Assembly: GCF_014650895.1 (NCBI RefSeq)
Contig: NZ_BMVV01000005.1
Coordinates: 1 to 64,000, forward strand
Length of the DNA stretch: 64,000 bases
Source: Streptomyces omiyaensis
GTDB taxonomy: Bacteria > Actinomycetota > Actinomycetes > Streptomycetales > Streptomycetaceae
Direction: 5' to 3'
Shown here in pieces: positions 25,013 to 33,114 of this stretch (positions are counted from its first letter, which is position 1; each line of letters opens with the position of its first letter). The notes under the pieces are model-generated. The model ran no database searches and was not told where the DNA came from. It was given only the letters and a program-made list of their open reading frames with translations. A program made the position numbers and the translations under genes.

Positions 25013-25435
25013 ATGGCCCCGTCCGAACCCGCGCCCGGCCGTCCTGGTGACACGCGCGCCCGGGCGGCGCGGCCCGGCCCGCCCGACGCACGTGAACGTC
25101 CCGGCCGGCGTGACCGGTGGGGCGGGCGGCCGTTCGGTGCCGGCGCGGCGCTCGTGCTGGGCGGCGCCGAGATCCTGCTGGTGCAGCGGGCAGGACCCGC
25201 GACGCTGCTCGCGTCGGGGGCCGACGTCCGGTACGCGCTGCCGCTCCTCATGTGCCTGTGCGGGCTCCTGCTCGTGCTCCACCCGGGCGGACGGCGCGCG
25301 TACGCGGTCGTCGGCGTCCTGGCCTCGCTCGGCACCTGGGTCGCCTCCGACCTCGGCGGTTTCCTACTCGGCACGACGCTCGGGCTCGCGGGCGGCGCGC
25401 TCGCCACGGGCCGGGCCCCCGACCGGGCGGAGTGA
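25013..25435 (+). CDS. DUF6114-type small membrane protein
   Basis: A 140-aa protein with an N-terminal hydrophilic stretch of about 40 residues rich in Arg/Pro, then four hydrophobic segments: FGAGAALVLGGAEILLV, YALPLLMCLCGLLLVL, AYAVVGVLASLGTWVAS and GGFLLGTTLGLAGGALA. The order and the GGFLLGTTLGLAGG end match DUF6114 proteins of Streptomyces. Those usually follow a DUF6230 gene; none is present here. Function is unknown. CAGGAG lies upstream of the ATG at 25013. Confidence 0.75.
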   Translation: MAPSEPAPGRPGDTRARAARPGPPDARERPGRRDRWGGRPFGAGAALVLGGAEILLVQRAGPATLLASGADVRYALPLLMCLCGLLLVLHPGGRRAYAVVGVLASLGTWVASDLGGFLLGTTLGLAGGALATGRAPDRAE

Positions 25436-25520
25436 TCTCCGCCGCACCCGTGCCCGGGCCGGCTCCGGGCCTGTTACCCGACGGTACGGTGAGCGGACCG
25501 GCGACGGGCGGGAGGCCCCG

Positions 25521-26885
25521 ATGACTGCACCTGGGAACGCGCGCGAGGCACTGGTCCTCGTCACCGACGACTTCGCCGAACTCCCCTTCGCCGGGGAGCC
25601 GTCCGACGGGGACGGGCCGATCGACTGGCCGGGCTACGGCCGGTCCCGGGCCGCGGCGGCCGCCCGCTCGGGCGAGGCCGAGTCCGTGGTCTGCGGCACC
25701 GGCACGGTCGGCGGGGTCCGGACGGTCCTCGTCTCCTTCGAGTTCGGCTTCCTCGGCGGCTCCATCGGGGAGGGCACCGGCGCCCGGGTCGCCGCCGCGC
25801 ACGCCCACGCCCGGGAGCACCGGCTGCCCGTGACCGTCCTGCCGGCGACCGGCGGCAGCCGGATGCACGAGGGCATGCGGGCGCTGGTGCAGCTCCAGCG
25901 GCTGGCCGGGGAGTCGGCGCTCACCCGGGCCGCCGGACTCCCCCAGCTCGCGGTCCTGCGGGACCCGACGACCGGCGGCGGCTGGGCCACCCTCGGGGCC
26001 GGCGCCGACGTGGTCCTCGCGCTGCCGGGCGCGCAGGTCGGCTTCGCCGGCTCCCGGGTCCGGCCCCGGGACGCCGACCCGGCGGCGTACACGGCCGAGT
26101 CCCAGCTGGTCCACGGACACGTGGACGCGGTCGTCCCGGCGGCGGAGCTGCGGACGGTGCTGGGGCGCTGGCTGGCGCTGCTCACCCGGCCCGCCCGGGG
26201 CCCGGTGCCGCCGCCGTACGCGCTCGGCGGGACGGAGCCGTCCGCGAGCGGTCGGGAGGCGGTGGCCCGCGCCCGCCGTCCCGAGCGGCCCCGGGCGGAG
26301 GCGTACCTCGACGAGGTGTTCACCGAGCGCGCGGAGCTCTCCGGGGACCGCGCGGGCGGCACCGATCCGGGGACCCTGTGCGGCTTCGGCCGGCTTCCGG
26401 ACGGGCGTACGGCCGCCTACGCGGCGCAGTGCGGGACGGCGACCCGGCCGGCCGGTTTCCGCACCGCCGCCCGGCTCGTGCGGCTCGCCGGCCGGCTCGG
26501 GATCCCCGTCCTGACGCTGATCGACACCCCGGGCGCCGCCAACGACGCCGAGGCGGAGCGGGCCGGTGCCGGACCGGCCATCGCCGAGCTCTTCGGCGCC
26601 GTCGCGGAGGCGCGGGTCCCCGTCACCTCGCTGCTCATCGGCGAGGGCGGCTCGGGCGGGGCGCTGGCCCTCGCCGCCCCCGGCCGCACCTGGGCGACCC
26701 CGGACGCGTACTTCTCCGTGATCGCGCCGGAGCTCGCCACGGCCATCCTGAAGCGGCCTCCGGAGGACGCCGACGGGACGGCCGACCTGCTGCGCCTGTG
26801 CCCCGAGGACCTGGTGGCCCTCGGCGTCGCCCGGGGCGTGGTCGGGGCCCGGCCGGAGGACGCGTCCGCCCCCGGCCGGGGCTGA
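25521..26885 (+). CDS. acyl-CoA carboxylase carboxyltransferase, beta and alpha halves fused
   Basis: A 454-aa carboxyltransferase. Residues about 1-240 resemble the AccD half (EFGFLGGSIGEGTGARVAAA, LPATGGSRMHEGMRAL, DPTTGGGWATLGAGADV) and about 265-450 the AccA half (LTLIDTPGAANDAEAERAG, EGGSGGALALAAPGRTWATPDAYFSVIAPE). The zinc finger of housekeeping AccD is absent. GGGAGG lies 6 nt before the ATG at 25521. No biotin carboxylase or biotin carrier gene is near, so the partner subunits and acyl substrate are unknown. Confidence 0.83.
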   Translation: MTAPGNAREALVLVTDDFAELPFAGEPSDGDGPIDWPGYGRSRAAAAARSGEAESVVCGTGTVGGVRTVLVSFEFGFLGGSIGEGTGARVAAAHAHAREHRLPVTVLPATGGSRMHEGMRALVQLQRLAGESALTRAAGLPQLAVLRDPTTGGGWATLGAGADVVLALPGAQVGFAGSRVRPRDADPAAYTAESQLVHGHVDAVVPAAELRTVLGRWLALLTRPARGPVPPPYALGGTEPSASGREAVARARRPERPRAEAYLDEVFTERAELSGDRAGGTDPGTLCGFGRLPDGRTAAYAAQCGTATRPAGFRTAARLVRLAGRLGIPVLTLIDTPGAANDAEAERAGAGPAIAELFGAVAEARVPVTSLLIGEGGSGGALALAAPGRTWATPDAYFSVIAPELATAILKRPPEDADGTADLLRLCPEDLVALGVARGVVGARPEDASAPGRG

Positions 26886-26927
26886 GGCCGGAGGGCGGAC
26901 GGCGAAGGGCGGAAGGACGCCGGGGGC

Positions 26928-27251
26928 TCAGTGGCCGAGTTTCCGCTTCAGCTCGGCCTTGTTCATCTTCGAGCGGCCGTGCAGGCCGCGGCGGCGCGCC
27001 TCCGCGTAGAGCTGGTCGTAGGTCGGGCCCCGGGATCCGCTGTGCGAGCGCAGTCCGCCGCGCCGCGACGAGGAGATGTCCTCGGTGGAGCTCTTGCTCG
27101 CCGTCTTCGACTCCCCGGCACGGGCCCGTTCCTTGTTGACCGTGCGGGCGGCGATCTCCTCGGCGCGGTCCTCGCTCTCGCCGCGTTCCAGCGCGCTCTC
27201 CTTGATGTGCTCGTACTGCCGCTCGCGCTTGGCGTTCGATCCGCGGGGCAT
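26928..27251 (-). CDS. conserved basic protein annotated elsewhere as plasmid stabilization protein
   Basis: A 107-aa, highly charged protein. The N-terminus SNAKRERQYEHIKESALERG and RAEEIAARTVNKERARAGE are typical of a widespread actinobacterial family. The C-terminus (TYDQLYAEARRRGLHGRSKMNKAELKRKLG, about 75-106) looks like a SAP/Rho-N-type nucleic-acid-binding helix pair. The plasmid-stabilization name is historical and nothing here suggests a plasmid. AGAGGAG precedes the ATG at 27251. Confidence 0.75.
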   Translation of the reverse strand: MPRGSNAKRERQYEHIKESALERGESEDRAEEIAARTVNKERARAGESKTASKSSTEDISSSRRGGLRSHSGSRGPTYDQLYAEARRRGLHGRSKMNKAELKRKLGH

Positions 27252-27296
27252 GGTGCGCTCCTCTCGTGGGGTCGTGGGGCCGTGGGGCCGTGGGGT

Positions 27297-27617
27297 TCAG
27301 GCTTCGGGTGTCCCGCCGCCCAGGTGCCGCCGGGTCCAGCGGACCACCAGGCGCAGCAGCAGGGCCAGGGTCGCCACCCAGACGGCGGCGAAGGCCCAGA
27401 TCAGTGCGGGGGCCGAGGTCGTCACGGCGAGGACGAGCAGGGTGAGCGTCGCGGTCCCGAGCAGCGCGGCGCACACCCCGCCCCGCGCGGTGCGGCGTGG
27501 GAGGGCGCGGGGCCGGCGGCCGGCCATGCGCCGGACGAGGGCGTCGTCGGCGCTCAGGTCCTCCTCGATCTCGGCCAGTACACGACGCTCGTACGCGGAG
27601 AGCCGGGCCTCGTCCAT
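27297..27617 (-). CDS. DUF3040 membrane protein
   Basis: A 106-aa protein with the DUF3040 N-terminus (LSAYERRVLAEIEEDLSADDALVRRM) followed by two adjacent transmembrane helices at about 47-65 and 70-90. GGAGGAGGTGG precedes the ATG at 27617. Family function is unknown. It lies 45 bp upstream of the plasmid-stabilization-like gene on the same strand. Confidence 0.8.
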   Translation of the reverse strand: MDEARLSAYERRVLAEIEEDLSADDALVRRMAGRRPRALPRRTARGGVCAALLGTATLTLLVLAVTTSAPALIWAFAAVWVATLALLLRLVVRWTRRHLGGGTPEA

Positions 27618-27725
27618 CGGTCCACCTCCTCCGGTCCGTGCCCCCCGCGACGGGACGGGGTCCGCCGCGGCGCTCCGCGCCGCTCCGTCTCGCCCGTCCC
27701 TTCCCGTTCGTCCTTCCGGGAGCGG

Positions 27726-28181
27726 CTACCCGCCCCGGGGCCGTTCAGACGGAGGTCCGTCCCCCGGCTCGGGCTGCGGGAAGGCGACCTCGCACCAGAC
27801 CGTCCGGCCGGGGACCCGGGTGTGCCAGCCCGAAGCGATGCCGAGCCGGCGGAGGAGGAAGAGGGCCTGCGGGGCGGGCGGTCCCCCCGTGAACGGGGGG
27901 CCGGTGGCGGTGTCGCTCAGCTCGATCCGGACGCCCGCGGTGAAGCGCTCCAGACGGAGCTCGTACGGGACTCCTCCCCGGCGGACGGCGTCGGCCACCA
28001 GCTCGGTGAGGAGCAGCATCACGTCCCCGGCGGCCGTCGCGCCCCGGGGCGACAGCGGCCCGTACCAGTCCCCGATCGCGGCCCTGGCGAGTGCGCGGCA
28101 GCGGCCGGCCGTGCCCGGGCCGTCACCGAGAGGATGACACCGGGAGCGCCGTGTCGTCGCCCTACGCTCACGTATCTCCAT
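27726..28181 (-). CDS. ATP-binding anti-sigma-factor-like protein (HATPase_c)
   Basis: A 151-aa GHKL-fold protein of the RsbW-like group, with LLLTELVADAVRRGG as the N-box and RIELSDTATGPP as the G1 region. In the N-box the usual Mg-coordinating Asn is Asp (ELVADA rather than ELVTNA), so ATP binding or kinase activity may be weak. It is divergent from the sigma factor gene, and a second HATPase lies downstream of that gene. A SigB-like promoter is seen directly upstream. Confidence 0.78.
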   Translation of the reverse strand: MEIRERRATTRRSRCHPLGDGPGTAGRCRALARAAIGDWYGPLSPRGATAAGDVMLLLTELVADAVRRGGVPYELRLERFTAGVRIELSDTATGPPFTGGPPAPQALFLLRRLGIASGWHTRVPGRTVWCEVAFPQPEPGDGPPSERPRGG

Positions 28182-28191
28182 GTACGGCGAC

Positions 28192-28216
28192 TGACCCGGA
28201 CGGAATGAGTCAAAAC
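28192..28216 (-). promoter_or_regulatory. SigB-family-like promoter for the HATPase gene
   Basis: On the minus strand, GTTT (28216-28213), 15 bp and GGGTCA (28197-28192) approximate the Streptomyces SigB consensus GNNT-N14-16-GGGTAC/T. The ATG at 28181 would be close to the start site, giving a nearly leaderless message. This suggests control by the sigma factor encoded next door or a paralogue. Confidence 0.4.
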
Positions 28217-28320
28217 CCCTCGACGGGGAATCCTTCCTTCAGGACGTTCGACCGGCGGACCGCGACACCTTCCTCCTCCGAGGCGGGCCCCGGCCCACCG
28301 GAACCGTCGAAGGAGTCCGC

Positions 28321-29238
28321 ATGGCCACCGGCCAGGCCGCCCCGTCCGTCCGCACGGACCGGCGCCGTCTCCCGCCCACCCCCGCCGCCCGGCGGCGGGC
28401 GCTCGGCCCCCTGAAAGCCCCGGAGCGTCCGCTCGACGCCTCCACCCAGGACGCCCGGACCCTGTCCGTGGCGCTCTTCCGGCGGCTGGGGACGCTCGAC
28501 GAGGGCACCCAGGAGCACGCGTACGTGCGCAACACCCTGGTGGAGCTCAACCTCAGCCTCGTGAAGTTCGCCGCCCGGCGGTTCCGCGGCCGGCCCGAAC
28601 CGATGGAGGACATCGTCCAGGTGGGCACGATCGGGCTGATCAAGGCGATCGACCGTTTCGACCCGGGCCGCGGGGTGGAGTTCTCCGCCTTCGCGCTGCC
28701 CACCGTCGTCGGCGAGATGAAGCGGTTCTTCCGCGACACCGGCTGGGCCGTGCGGGTGCCGCGCCGCCTCCAGGAGCTGCGGATCGAGCTGGCCAAGGCC
28801 TCCGACGCCCTGGAGCAGCGGGACGGCCACCGGCCCGACCGCGCCGCGCTGGCCGGCCGGCTGCACCTCACCACCGAGGAGGTGGCCGAGGGCGAGCTGG
28901 CGTCCCACGCCTACACCGCGCACTCGCTCGACGCGCCCGTCGGCGACGACGGGTCCGGCGCCCCCCTGGGCGCGGTCGGCCTGCGGACCGCCGTCGAGGA
29001 ACCCGCCTACGAGCTGGTCGACGACCTCGACTCGCTCCGGCCGCTGCTGACCCGGCTCGACGAGCGCGACCGGCTGATCCTCTCCCTGCGCTTCGGGCAG
29101 GAGCTGACCCAGGCCGAGATCGGCCGCCGCGTCGGCCTCTCCCAGATGCACGTCTCCCGGCTGCTCGCCCGCATCCTCGGCGAGCTCAGGGCGGGTCTGC
29201 TGGACGACGGTGCCACGGCGGACGCGACGGAAGGCTGA
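28321..29238 (+). CDS. RNA polymerase sigma factor, SigB/SigF/SigG family
   Basis: A 305-aa group 3 sigma factor. Region 2 is ELNLSLVKFAARRFRGRPEPMEDIVQVGTIGLIKAIDRFD...FSAFALPTVVGEMKRFFRD (about 77-140). Region 3 is RRLQELRIELAKASDAL. Region 4 is LDERDRLILSLRFGQELTQAEIGRRVGLSQMHVSRLLARIL (about 240-280). AAGGAG precedes the ATG at 28321. Flanking HATPase and STAS genes make a partner-switching module. Its end overlaps the convergent HATPase gene by 53 bp. Confidence 0.93.
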   Translation: MATGQAAPSVRTDRRRLPPTPAARRRALGPLKAPERPLDASTQDARTLSVALFRRLGTLDEGTQEHAYVRNTLVELNLSLVKFAARRFRGRPEPMEDIVQVGTIGLIKAIDRFDPGRGVEFSAFALPTVVGEMKRFFRDTGWAVRVPRRLQELRIELAKASDALEQRDGHRPDRAALAGRLHLTTEEVAEGELASHAYTAHSLDAPVGDDGSGAPLGAVGLRTAVEEPAYELVDDLDSLRPLLTRLDERDRLILSLRFGQELTQAEIGRRVGLSQMHVSRLLARILGELRAGLLDDGATADATEG

Positions 29239-29689
29239 CCTCCAGCCACACCACCTTGCCCTCGACGCCCGGCCCCCGGTCCACGGAGCCCCAGTCCGTC
29301 GCCAGCCGGTCGAGCACCATCAGCCCGTGGCCGCCGGGCAGCGCGGGCGAGCGGGGCGCCATGCGGCGCGGATGCGCGGAGCTCCGGTCGGCGACCTCGA
29401 CGCGCAGCAGCCCGTCCGCGTGCCGCAGGACGAACTCCTCCGGTCCCCCGCCGTGCAGACAGGCGTTGGTGACCACCTCGGAGACCAGCAGGAGGACGTC
29501 CTCCACGCGCTCGCGCGCCCGGGGGCTCACGGCGGGCGTCCAGCCCCAGTCGGCGAGCGCCCGCGCCGTGAAGTCGCGGCACCGGGAGACCGCCCCCGCA
29601 CTCTCCCGCAGCGGCAGCCGGCGGATCTGCGCCGGTGTCCCGTCGCCCTCGGCCATCCCGTCGTCCCGCACGGCCGGCGGGCCCGTCAC
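29186..29689 (-). CDS. ATP-binding anti-sigma factor-like protein (HATPase_c, RsbW-like)
   Basis: A 167-aa GHKL protein with intact N-box LLLVSEVVTNACLHGGG and G-box region VEVADRSSAHP...GGHGLMVLDRLATDWG. The GTG at 29689 overlaps the STAS stop (GTGA); an internal ATG at 29656 is possible. Coupling to the STAS antagonist is the classic rsbV-rsbW arrangement. Its 3' end runs 53 bp into the sigma gene on the opposite strand, so the transcripts could pair. Confidence 0.85.
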   Translation of the reverse strand: MTGPPAVRDDGMAEGDGTPAQIRRLPLRESAGAVSRCRDFTARALADWGWTPAVSPRARERVEDVLLLVSEVVTNACLHGGGPEEFVLRHADGLLRVEVADRSSAHPRRMAPRSPALPGGHGLMVLDRLATDWGSVDRGPGVEGKVVWLEVSLPSRPPWHRRPADPP

Positions 29690-30105
29690 GCCCGGTCCTC
29701 GGGACGGGAGTCCCCCGTCCCGGCGGCGAGTGCCGCGCCCACGTCGGCGTACACCCGGAAGACCCGGCCGGCCCCGGTGATCTCGAACATCCGGTCCACC
29801 GGAGACCTCAGCCCGGCCAGGTCGAGGACCGCGCCGGTCTCGCGCGCCCGCGCACGTGCCCTGAGCAGCAGGTTCAGTCCGGTGGAGTCGCAGAAGTCGA
29901 GCCCCGCGCAGTCCACGACGATCCGGGCGGCGTCCTCGTGCTTCTCCAGGAGGGCGCGCAGCGGCTCGACCGTGTCGTGGTCGAGCTCGCCGGCCGGGGC
30001 GACCACCACGGTCCCGGGATCCGGGGCGGACCGGACGGCGACCGTGAACCGGTCGCGCCGGCCGGCCGCCGGTCCGTCGCCGAACGTGCTCCGCTCGCCG
30101 TCCAT
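29686..30105 (-). CDS. STAS-domain anti-sigma factor antagonist
   Basis: A 139-aa protein with a SpoIIAA/RsbV-type STAS domain (about 22-125). ARIVVDCAGLDFCDSTGLNLLLRA includes the DST motif whose Ser is the usual phosphorylation site. The ATG at 30105 has GAGGTG upstream; an in-frame GTG two codons earlier lies in the ribosome site. It should bind and neutralise the coupled HATPase protein, freeing the sigma factor. Confidence 0.87.
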   Translation of the reverse strand: MDGERSTFGDGPAAGRRDRFTVAVRSAPDPGTVVVAPAGELDHDTVEPLRALLEKHEDAARIVVDCAGLDFCDSTGLNLLLRARARARETGAVLDLAGLRSPVDRMFEITGAGRVFRVYADVGAALAAGTGDSRPEDRA

Positions 30106-30242
30106 GCGCACCTCGCCTTCACCGGGTGAGTACCAGTCTCGACCCGCGGGCCCGAGTGTGCGAGGAGAGACGCCCGCCGGAGGCGCGCGGAGGCGGTGAC
30201 GGACCGGAGGCGGTGCCGGGGGCCCGCGCCCGGCGGGGCCGG

Positions 30243-31451
30243 TCAGACGGTGGCCGGGGGCGGGGTCCAGCGGCGGTTGCGGGCCACGCCCGCGTCGACG
30301 CCGTACTCCTTCCTGAGGTGCTCGGGGATGGCGTAGTGCATCACGCGGCCCCGGGTGAGGGTGGACAGCTCGAAGACCGAGGTGAGGTGGCCGAGCCGGT
30401 CGAGCGCCCAGGCGGCGAAGGGCGAGGCGTCCTCCACCGACTCCAGGACGCCGAGCAGCGCGGGCAGCGCCTTGACCGCGGTGTCCCAGCGGCTGCGCGG
30501 CACGTCGAGCCAGTCGCCGCAGGTGTCGCCGACGAGGTGGCGGATCAGGGCGGAGACGACCGGGTCGAAGAGGGTGCCGGGGACGACCTCCTCGTACAGG
30601 TCGATCAGCTGCCGGGTCAGCAGGACGCCCTCCTCCGAGGGGCCCATGTGGCGCAGCAGGTAGAGGTCGAGGAAGGAGCGCGCCTCGTCGAGGGTCTTCG
30701 GCACGGCGGTCTGGTCGACGCCGAGGATCGCGCCGACCACCCGCCAGGCGTAGTAGTAGGCCTCGGCCCCCTCGGTGGACATGTGGATGCCGAGCCGGTG
30801 GAGGCTGTCGAGGACGAGCATCGAGAAGAACATCTGCCCGCCGATCATGTCCTCCTGGCAGATCGGCACCCCCTCGGCGGCGGTGTCCCAGCGGTCCGCG
30901 CGGACCAGGTGGTGGCGGATGGAGGCGTGCAGCAGGCGGACCTTCTGCGCGGCGGGCACGAACCGGCCGCCGGCCTCGAAGGCGTCGGGCCGCATGAGGT
31001 ACGTGGTGAACTGCCCGGTCTCCGCCATGCGCTTGCTCGGGTAGCGCAGTCCGTGGGTGGCGGAGAGCAGGCGGGCCACGCGCGGGACGACGTAGCAGGC
31101 GGGCATGGCGGCGAAGGAGAGGGCGGTGTTGATGTGGACGTTGTTGTCGGTGAAGAAGAGCCGGGCCTTCTCCATCTCGTTCCAGTCCACCCAGGCGGGC
31201 GGCACGGCCGTGGTCTCCAGGTACTCGCGGGCCACGTCGGGAAGGCCGGCGGGCAGTTCCTGGCCGGAGACGGAGACGTGACGCATGAGGGAGTTGAAGA
31301 GGCCGACCTGGCCGCGCTCGAAGAGGGTGGCGACGACCGCGTCGGCGAGCTCGTCGCCGCCGAGCCGGAGGGCGTCGAGGTCCTCGTCGGTGTACCGGGC
31401 GGGCGGGGGGACGGCGGAGGCGGAAGGGGCGGCGGGGTGCGGGCTGGTCAC
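30243..31451 (-). CDS. MpaB/latex-clearing-protein (DUF2236) family oxygenase
   Basis: A 402-aa all-helical protein of the oxygenase MpaB/Lcp family: LFFTDNNVHINTALSFAAMPACYVVPRVARLL, YPSKRMAETGQFTTYLMRPDAF and RLLHASIRHHLVR match the core that holds b-type heme in Lcp enzymes. Lcp cleaves poly(cis-1,4-isoprene). No Tat or Sec signal is present, unlike secreted Lcp, so the substrate should be intracellular. GTG at 31451 has GGAG 9 nt upstream. It follows a prenyl synthase by 17 bp. Confidence 0.8.
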   Translation of the reverse strand: MTSPHPAAPSASAVPPPARYTDEDLDALRLGGDELADAVVATLFERGQVGLFNSLMRHVSVSGQELPAGLPDVAREYLETTAVPPAWVDWNEMEKARLFFTDNNVHINTALSFAAMPACYVVPRVARLLSATHGLRYPSKRMAETGQFTTYLMRPDAFEAGGRFVPAAQKVRLLHASIRHHLVRADRWDTAAEGVPICQEDMIGGQMFFSMLVLDSLHRLGIHMSTEGAEAYYYAWRVVGAILGVDQTAVPKTLDEARSFLDLYLLRHMGPSEEGVLLTRQLIDLYEEVVPGTLFDPVVSALIRHLVGDTCGDWLDVPRSRWDTAVKALPALLGVLESVEDASPFAAWALDRLGHLTSVFELSTLTRGRVMHYAIPEHLRKEYGVDAGVARNRRWTPPPATV

Positions 31452-31468
31452 GGCGGGCGCTCCGGGGG

Positions 31469-32527
31469 TCAGTGGTGGCGGACGGCGGCGCGGTGGGCCA
31501 GGTCCGTGAGGGCGCGGTGGGCCGCGCCGGGCAGGTCGAGCTCGTCGAGGGTGCGGACGGCCTCCTCGACGCGGCCGGCGATCATCCGCTCGACGCGCGC
31601 GGGCGCTCCGAGTTCGGCCATGAGCGCGCGCACCTCGCACAGCCGGGCGTCGTCGGGCGGCCCGTCGCCGGCCAGGGCGCGGCGCAGCAGCTCGCGCCGG
31701 GCCGGGTCGGCGGCCCGCCAGGTCTCGGCGAGCAGCACCGTGGGCCGTGCGGTGCGGAGGTCGTCGAGCGGGGCCTTGCCGGTGCGGGCGGGGTCCCCGA
31801 AGAGGCCGAGCAGGTCGTCGCGGAGCTGGAAGGCCTCTCCGAGCGGCAGTCCGTAGCGGGAGAGCCCCTCGCGCAGTGCGGCGGGGGCGCCGGCGAGGAG
31901 GGCGCCGAGGAGGAGGGGCTGCTCGACGGTGTACTTGGCCGTCTTGTAGCGGATCACCTTGAGGGAGGTTCCGGTGTCCGGGAGGCCGCCGGTGTGCAGG
32001 ATCTCCAGGGCCTCGCCGGCGACGAGTTCGCGGGCGAGCGCGGCCCAGAGGGGGCGGCCCCGGGAGAGGTAGGCGGCGGGCAGTCCGGACTCGGCGTAGA
32101 GGCGGCCGGCGAGGGCCATCAGGTGGTCGCCGAGGAGGAGGGCGAGCGCGCGGGCCGCCTGCCGGGGCCGCCGGCCGCGGGGGTGCGGCAGTGCGGCGAA
32201 GGCGTGGTGGGCGGTGGGGCGGCCGTGGCGGAGGGGGCTGTCGTCGATGAGGTCGTCGTGGACGACGGCGGCGGCGTGGACGAGCTCCATCGCGGCGGCG
32301 GCCCGCATCAGGGCGTCGCTGTCGGGCTGTCCGGCGGCGCGCCAGCCCCAGTAGCAGAAGGCGGCACGGAGTCGTTTGCCGTGCCGGGCGGTGGTGCGGA
32401 GGGCCTCGGCGAGCGGGTCGAGGGCGTCGTCGACGGCGAGGAGTTCGGCGGCCTCGTCGTCGAGGAAGCCCGCGAGGACGGCGTCGGTGCGGGTCTTGAA
32501 CGCCTCCGGCGCCCAGGTGTCACTCAC
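31469..32527 (-). CDS. polyprenyl (prenyl diphosphate) synthase
   Basis: A 352-aa trans-isoprenyl diphosphate synthase. The first aspartate-rich motif is DDLIDD (about residues 91-96), with the lysine/arginine region HGKRLRAAFCYWGW before it. KTAKYTVEQPLLLGALLAG and QLRDDLLGLFGD (second aspartate region, a DDLLG variant of DDxxD) follow. It makes a prenyl diphosphate; chain length cannot be read from the sequence with confidence. It overlaps a small helical protein upstream by 8 bp and precedes an Lcp-like oxygenase. Confidence 0.85.
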   Translation of the reverse strand: MSDTWAPEAFKTRTDAVLAGFLDDEAAELLAVDDALDPLAEALRTTARHGKRLRAAFCYWGWRAAGQPDSDALMRAAAAMELVHAAAVVHDDLIDDSPLRHGRPTAHHAFAALPHPRGRRPRQAARALALLLGDHLMALAGRLYAESGLPAAYLSRGRPLWAALARELVAGEALEILHTGGLPDTGTSLKVIRYKTAKYTVEQPLLLGALLAGAPAALREGLSRYGLPLGEAFQLRDDLLGLFGDPARTGKAPLDDLRTARPTVLLAETWRAADPARRELLRRALAGDGPPDDARLCEVRALMAELGAPARVERMIAGRVEEAVRTLDELDLPGAAHRALTDLAHRAAVRHH

Positions 32528-32825
32528 CGGGACCGGCCGCGGCGGCGGCCCGGCGGGCGACGGCCTCGCGGGCGAGGACCTCCATGTGCGCGAGGCCGCC
32601 GGGGCCGTCCTGGGCGGGGGCGAGGCGGTCGAGCGCGAGCCGGCCCCTGGCGCGGAGGTCGGCGGCCGCGTCCTGGGCGATGTCGGCGGCGTCGGCGCGG
32701 CCGAGGAGCCCGCGGAGCGATCCGGCGGCGCCTCCGATCGCCTCCACCACCAGGTCGGCCAGGCCTGCGGCGAGCAACAGGGCTTGTTCGTCGGGCCGTC
32801 GGTCCGGGCTCGTGGGGGGCGTCAT
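32520..32825 (-). CDS. small helical protein of a prenyl synthase operon
   Basis: A 101-aa protein rich in Ala/Leu/Asp, predicted almost entirely helical, with no recognisable catalytic motif. AGGAG lies 7-8 nt before the ATG at 32825, and the 8-bp overlap with the synthase gene supports real translation and a joint function, perhaps a partner subunit. I do not recognise the family with certainty. Confidence 0.65.
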   Translation of the reverse strand: MTPPTSPDRRPDEQALLLAAGLADLVVEAIGGAAGSLRGLLGRADAADIAQDAAADLRARGRLALDRLAPAQDGPGGLAHMEVLAREAVARRAAAAAGPGE

Positions 32826-33056
32826 GCGGTCCGGCTCCTGGGAGTGCGGGGGGGGTGGCGCCCGCGTCGGGCGCCGTACCGGCCCAGGATGGACCAGGAG
32901 CGGGCCGCCGGGGCGGCCCGCTCACTCGTTCAGGTGATCATGGTCGGGAGTTCGGGCGCGAGCGGCCTCGCGGCGCTCTCTGAACCGTCGGAGCCGTCGG
33001 AGCCGTCGGAGCTGTCGGGCCGGCGGAGCCGTCGGGGCTGCGGACGTTCTCGGCCG
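32826..33056. other. intergenic space, short GGAGCCGTC repeats
   Basis: No gene with coding character is seen between the small helical protein and the GH8 terminator. Around 32990-33020 a 9-bp unit (GAGCCGTCG) is repeated about four times with variation. The promoter of the prenyl-synthase operon must lie at the left part, but no clear -10/-35 pair stands out. Confidence 0.5.
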
Positions 33057-33093
33057 CCCCCGCGCCCGGCGCCACGCGGGCCGGGCACGGGGG
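33057..33093 (-). terminator. terminator hairpin after the GH8 gene
   Basis: Arms 33057-33070 (CCCCCGCGCCCGGC) and 33080-33093 (GCCGGGCACGGGGG) pair over 14 bp with a single G-T type mismatch and a 9-nt loop, starting 22 bp downstream of the stop. Confidence 0.6.
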
Positions 33094-33114
33094 CGGGGTG
33101 ACGGAGCAACGGGG

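Noticed and set aside
26928..27251. Plasmid stabilization-like gene as evidence of a plasmid or integrated element
   Set aside because: The name is inherited; the family is chromosomal in many Streptomyces and no replication, transfer or integrase gene is present.
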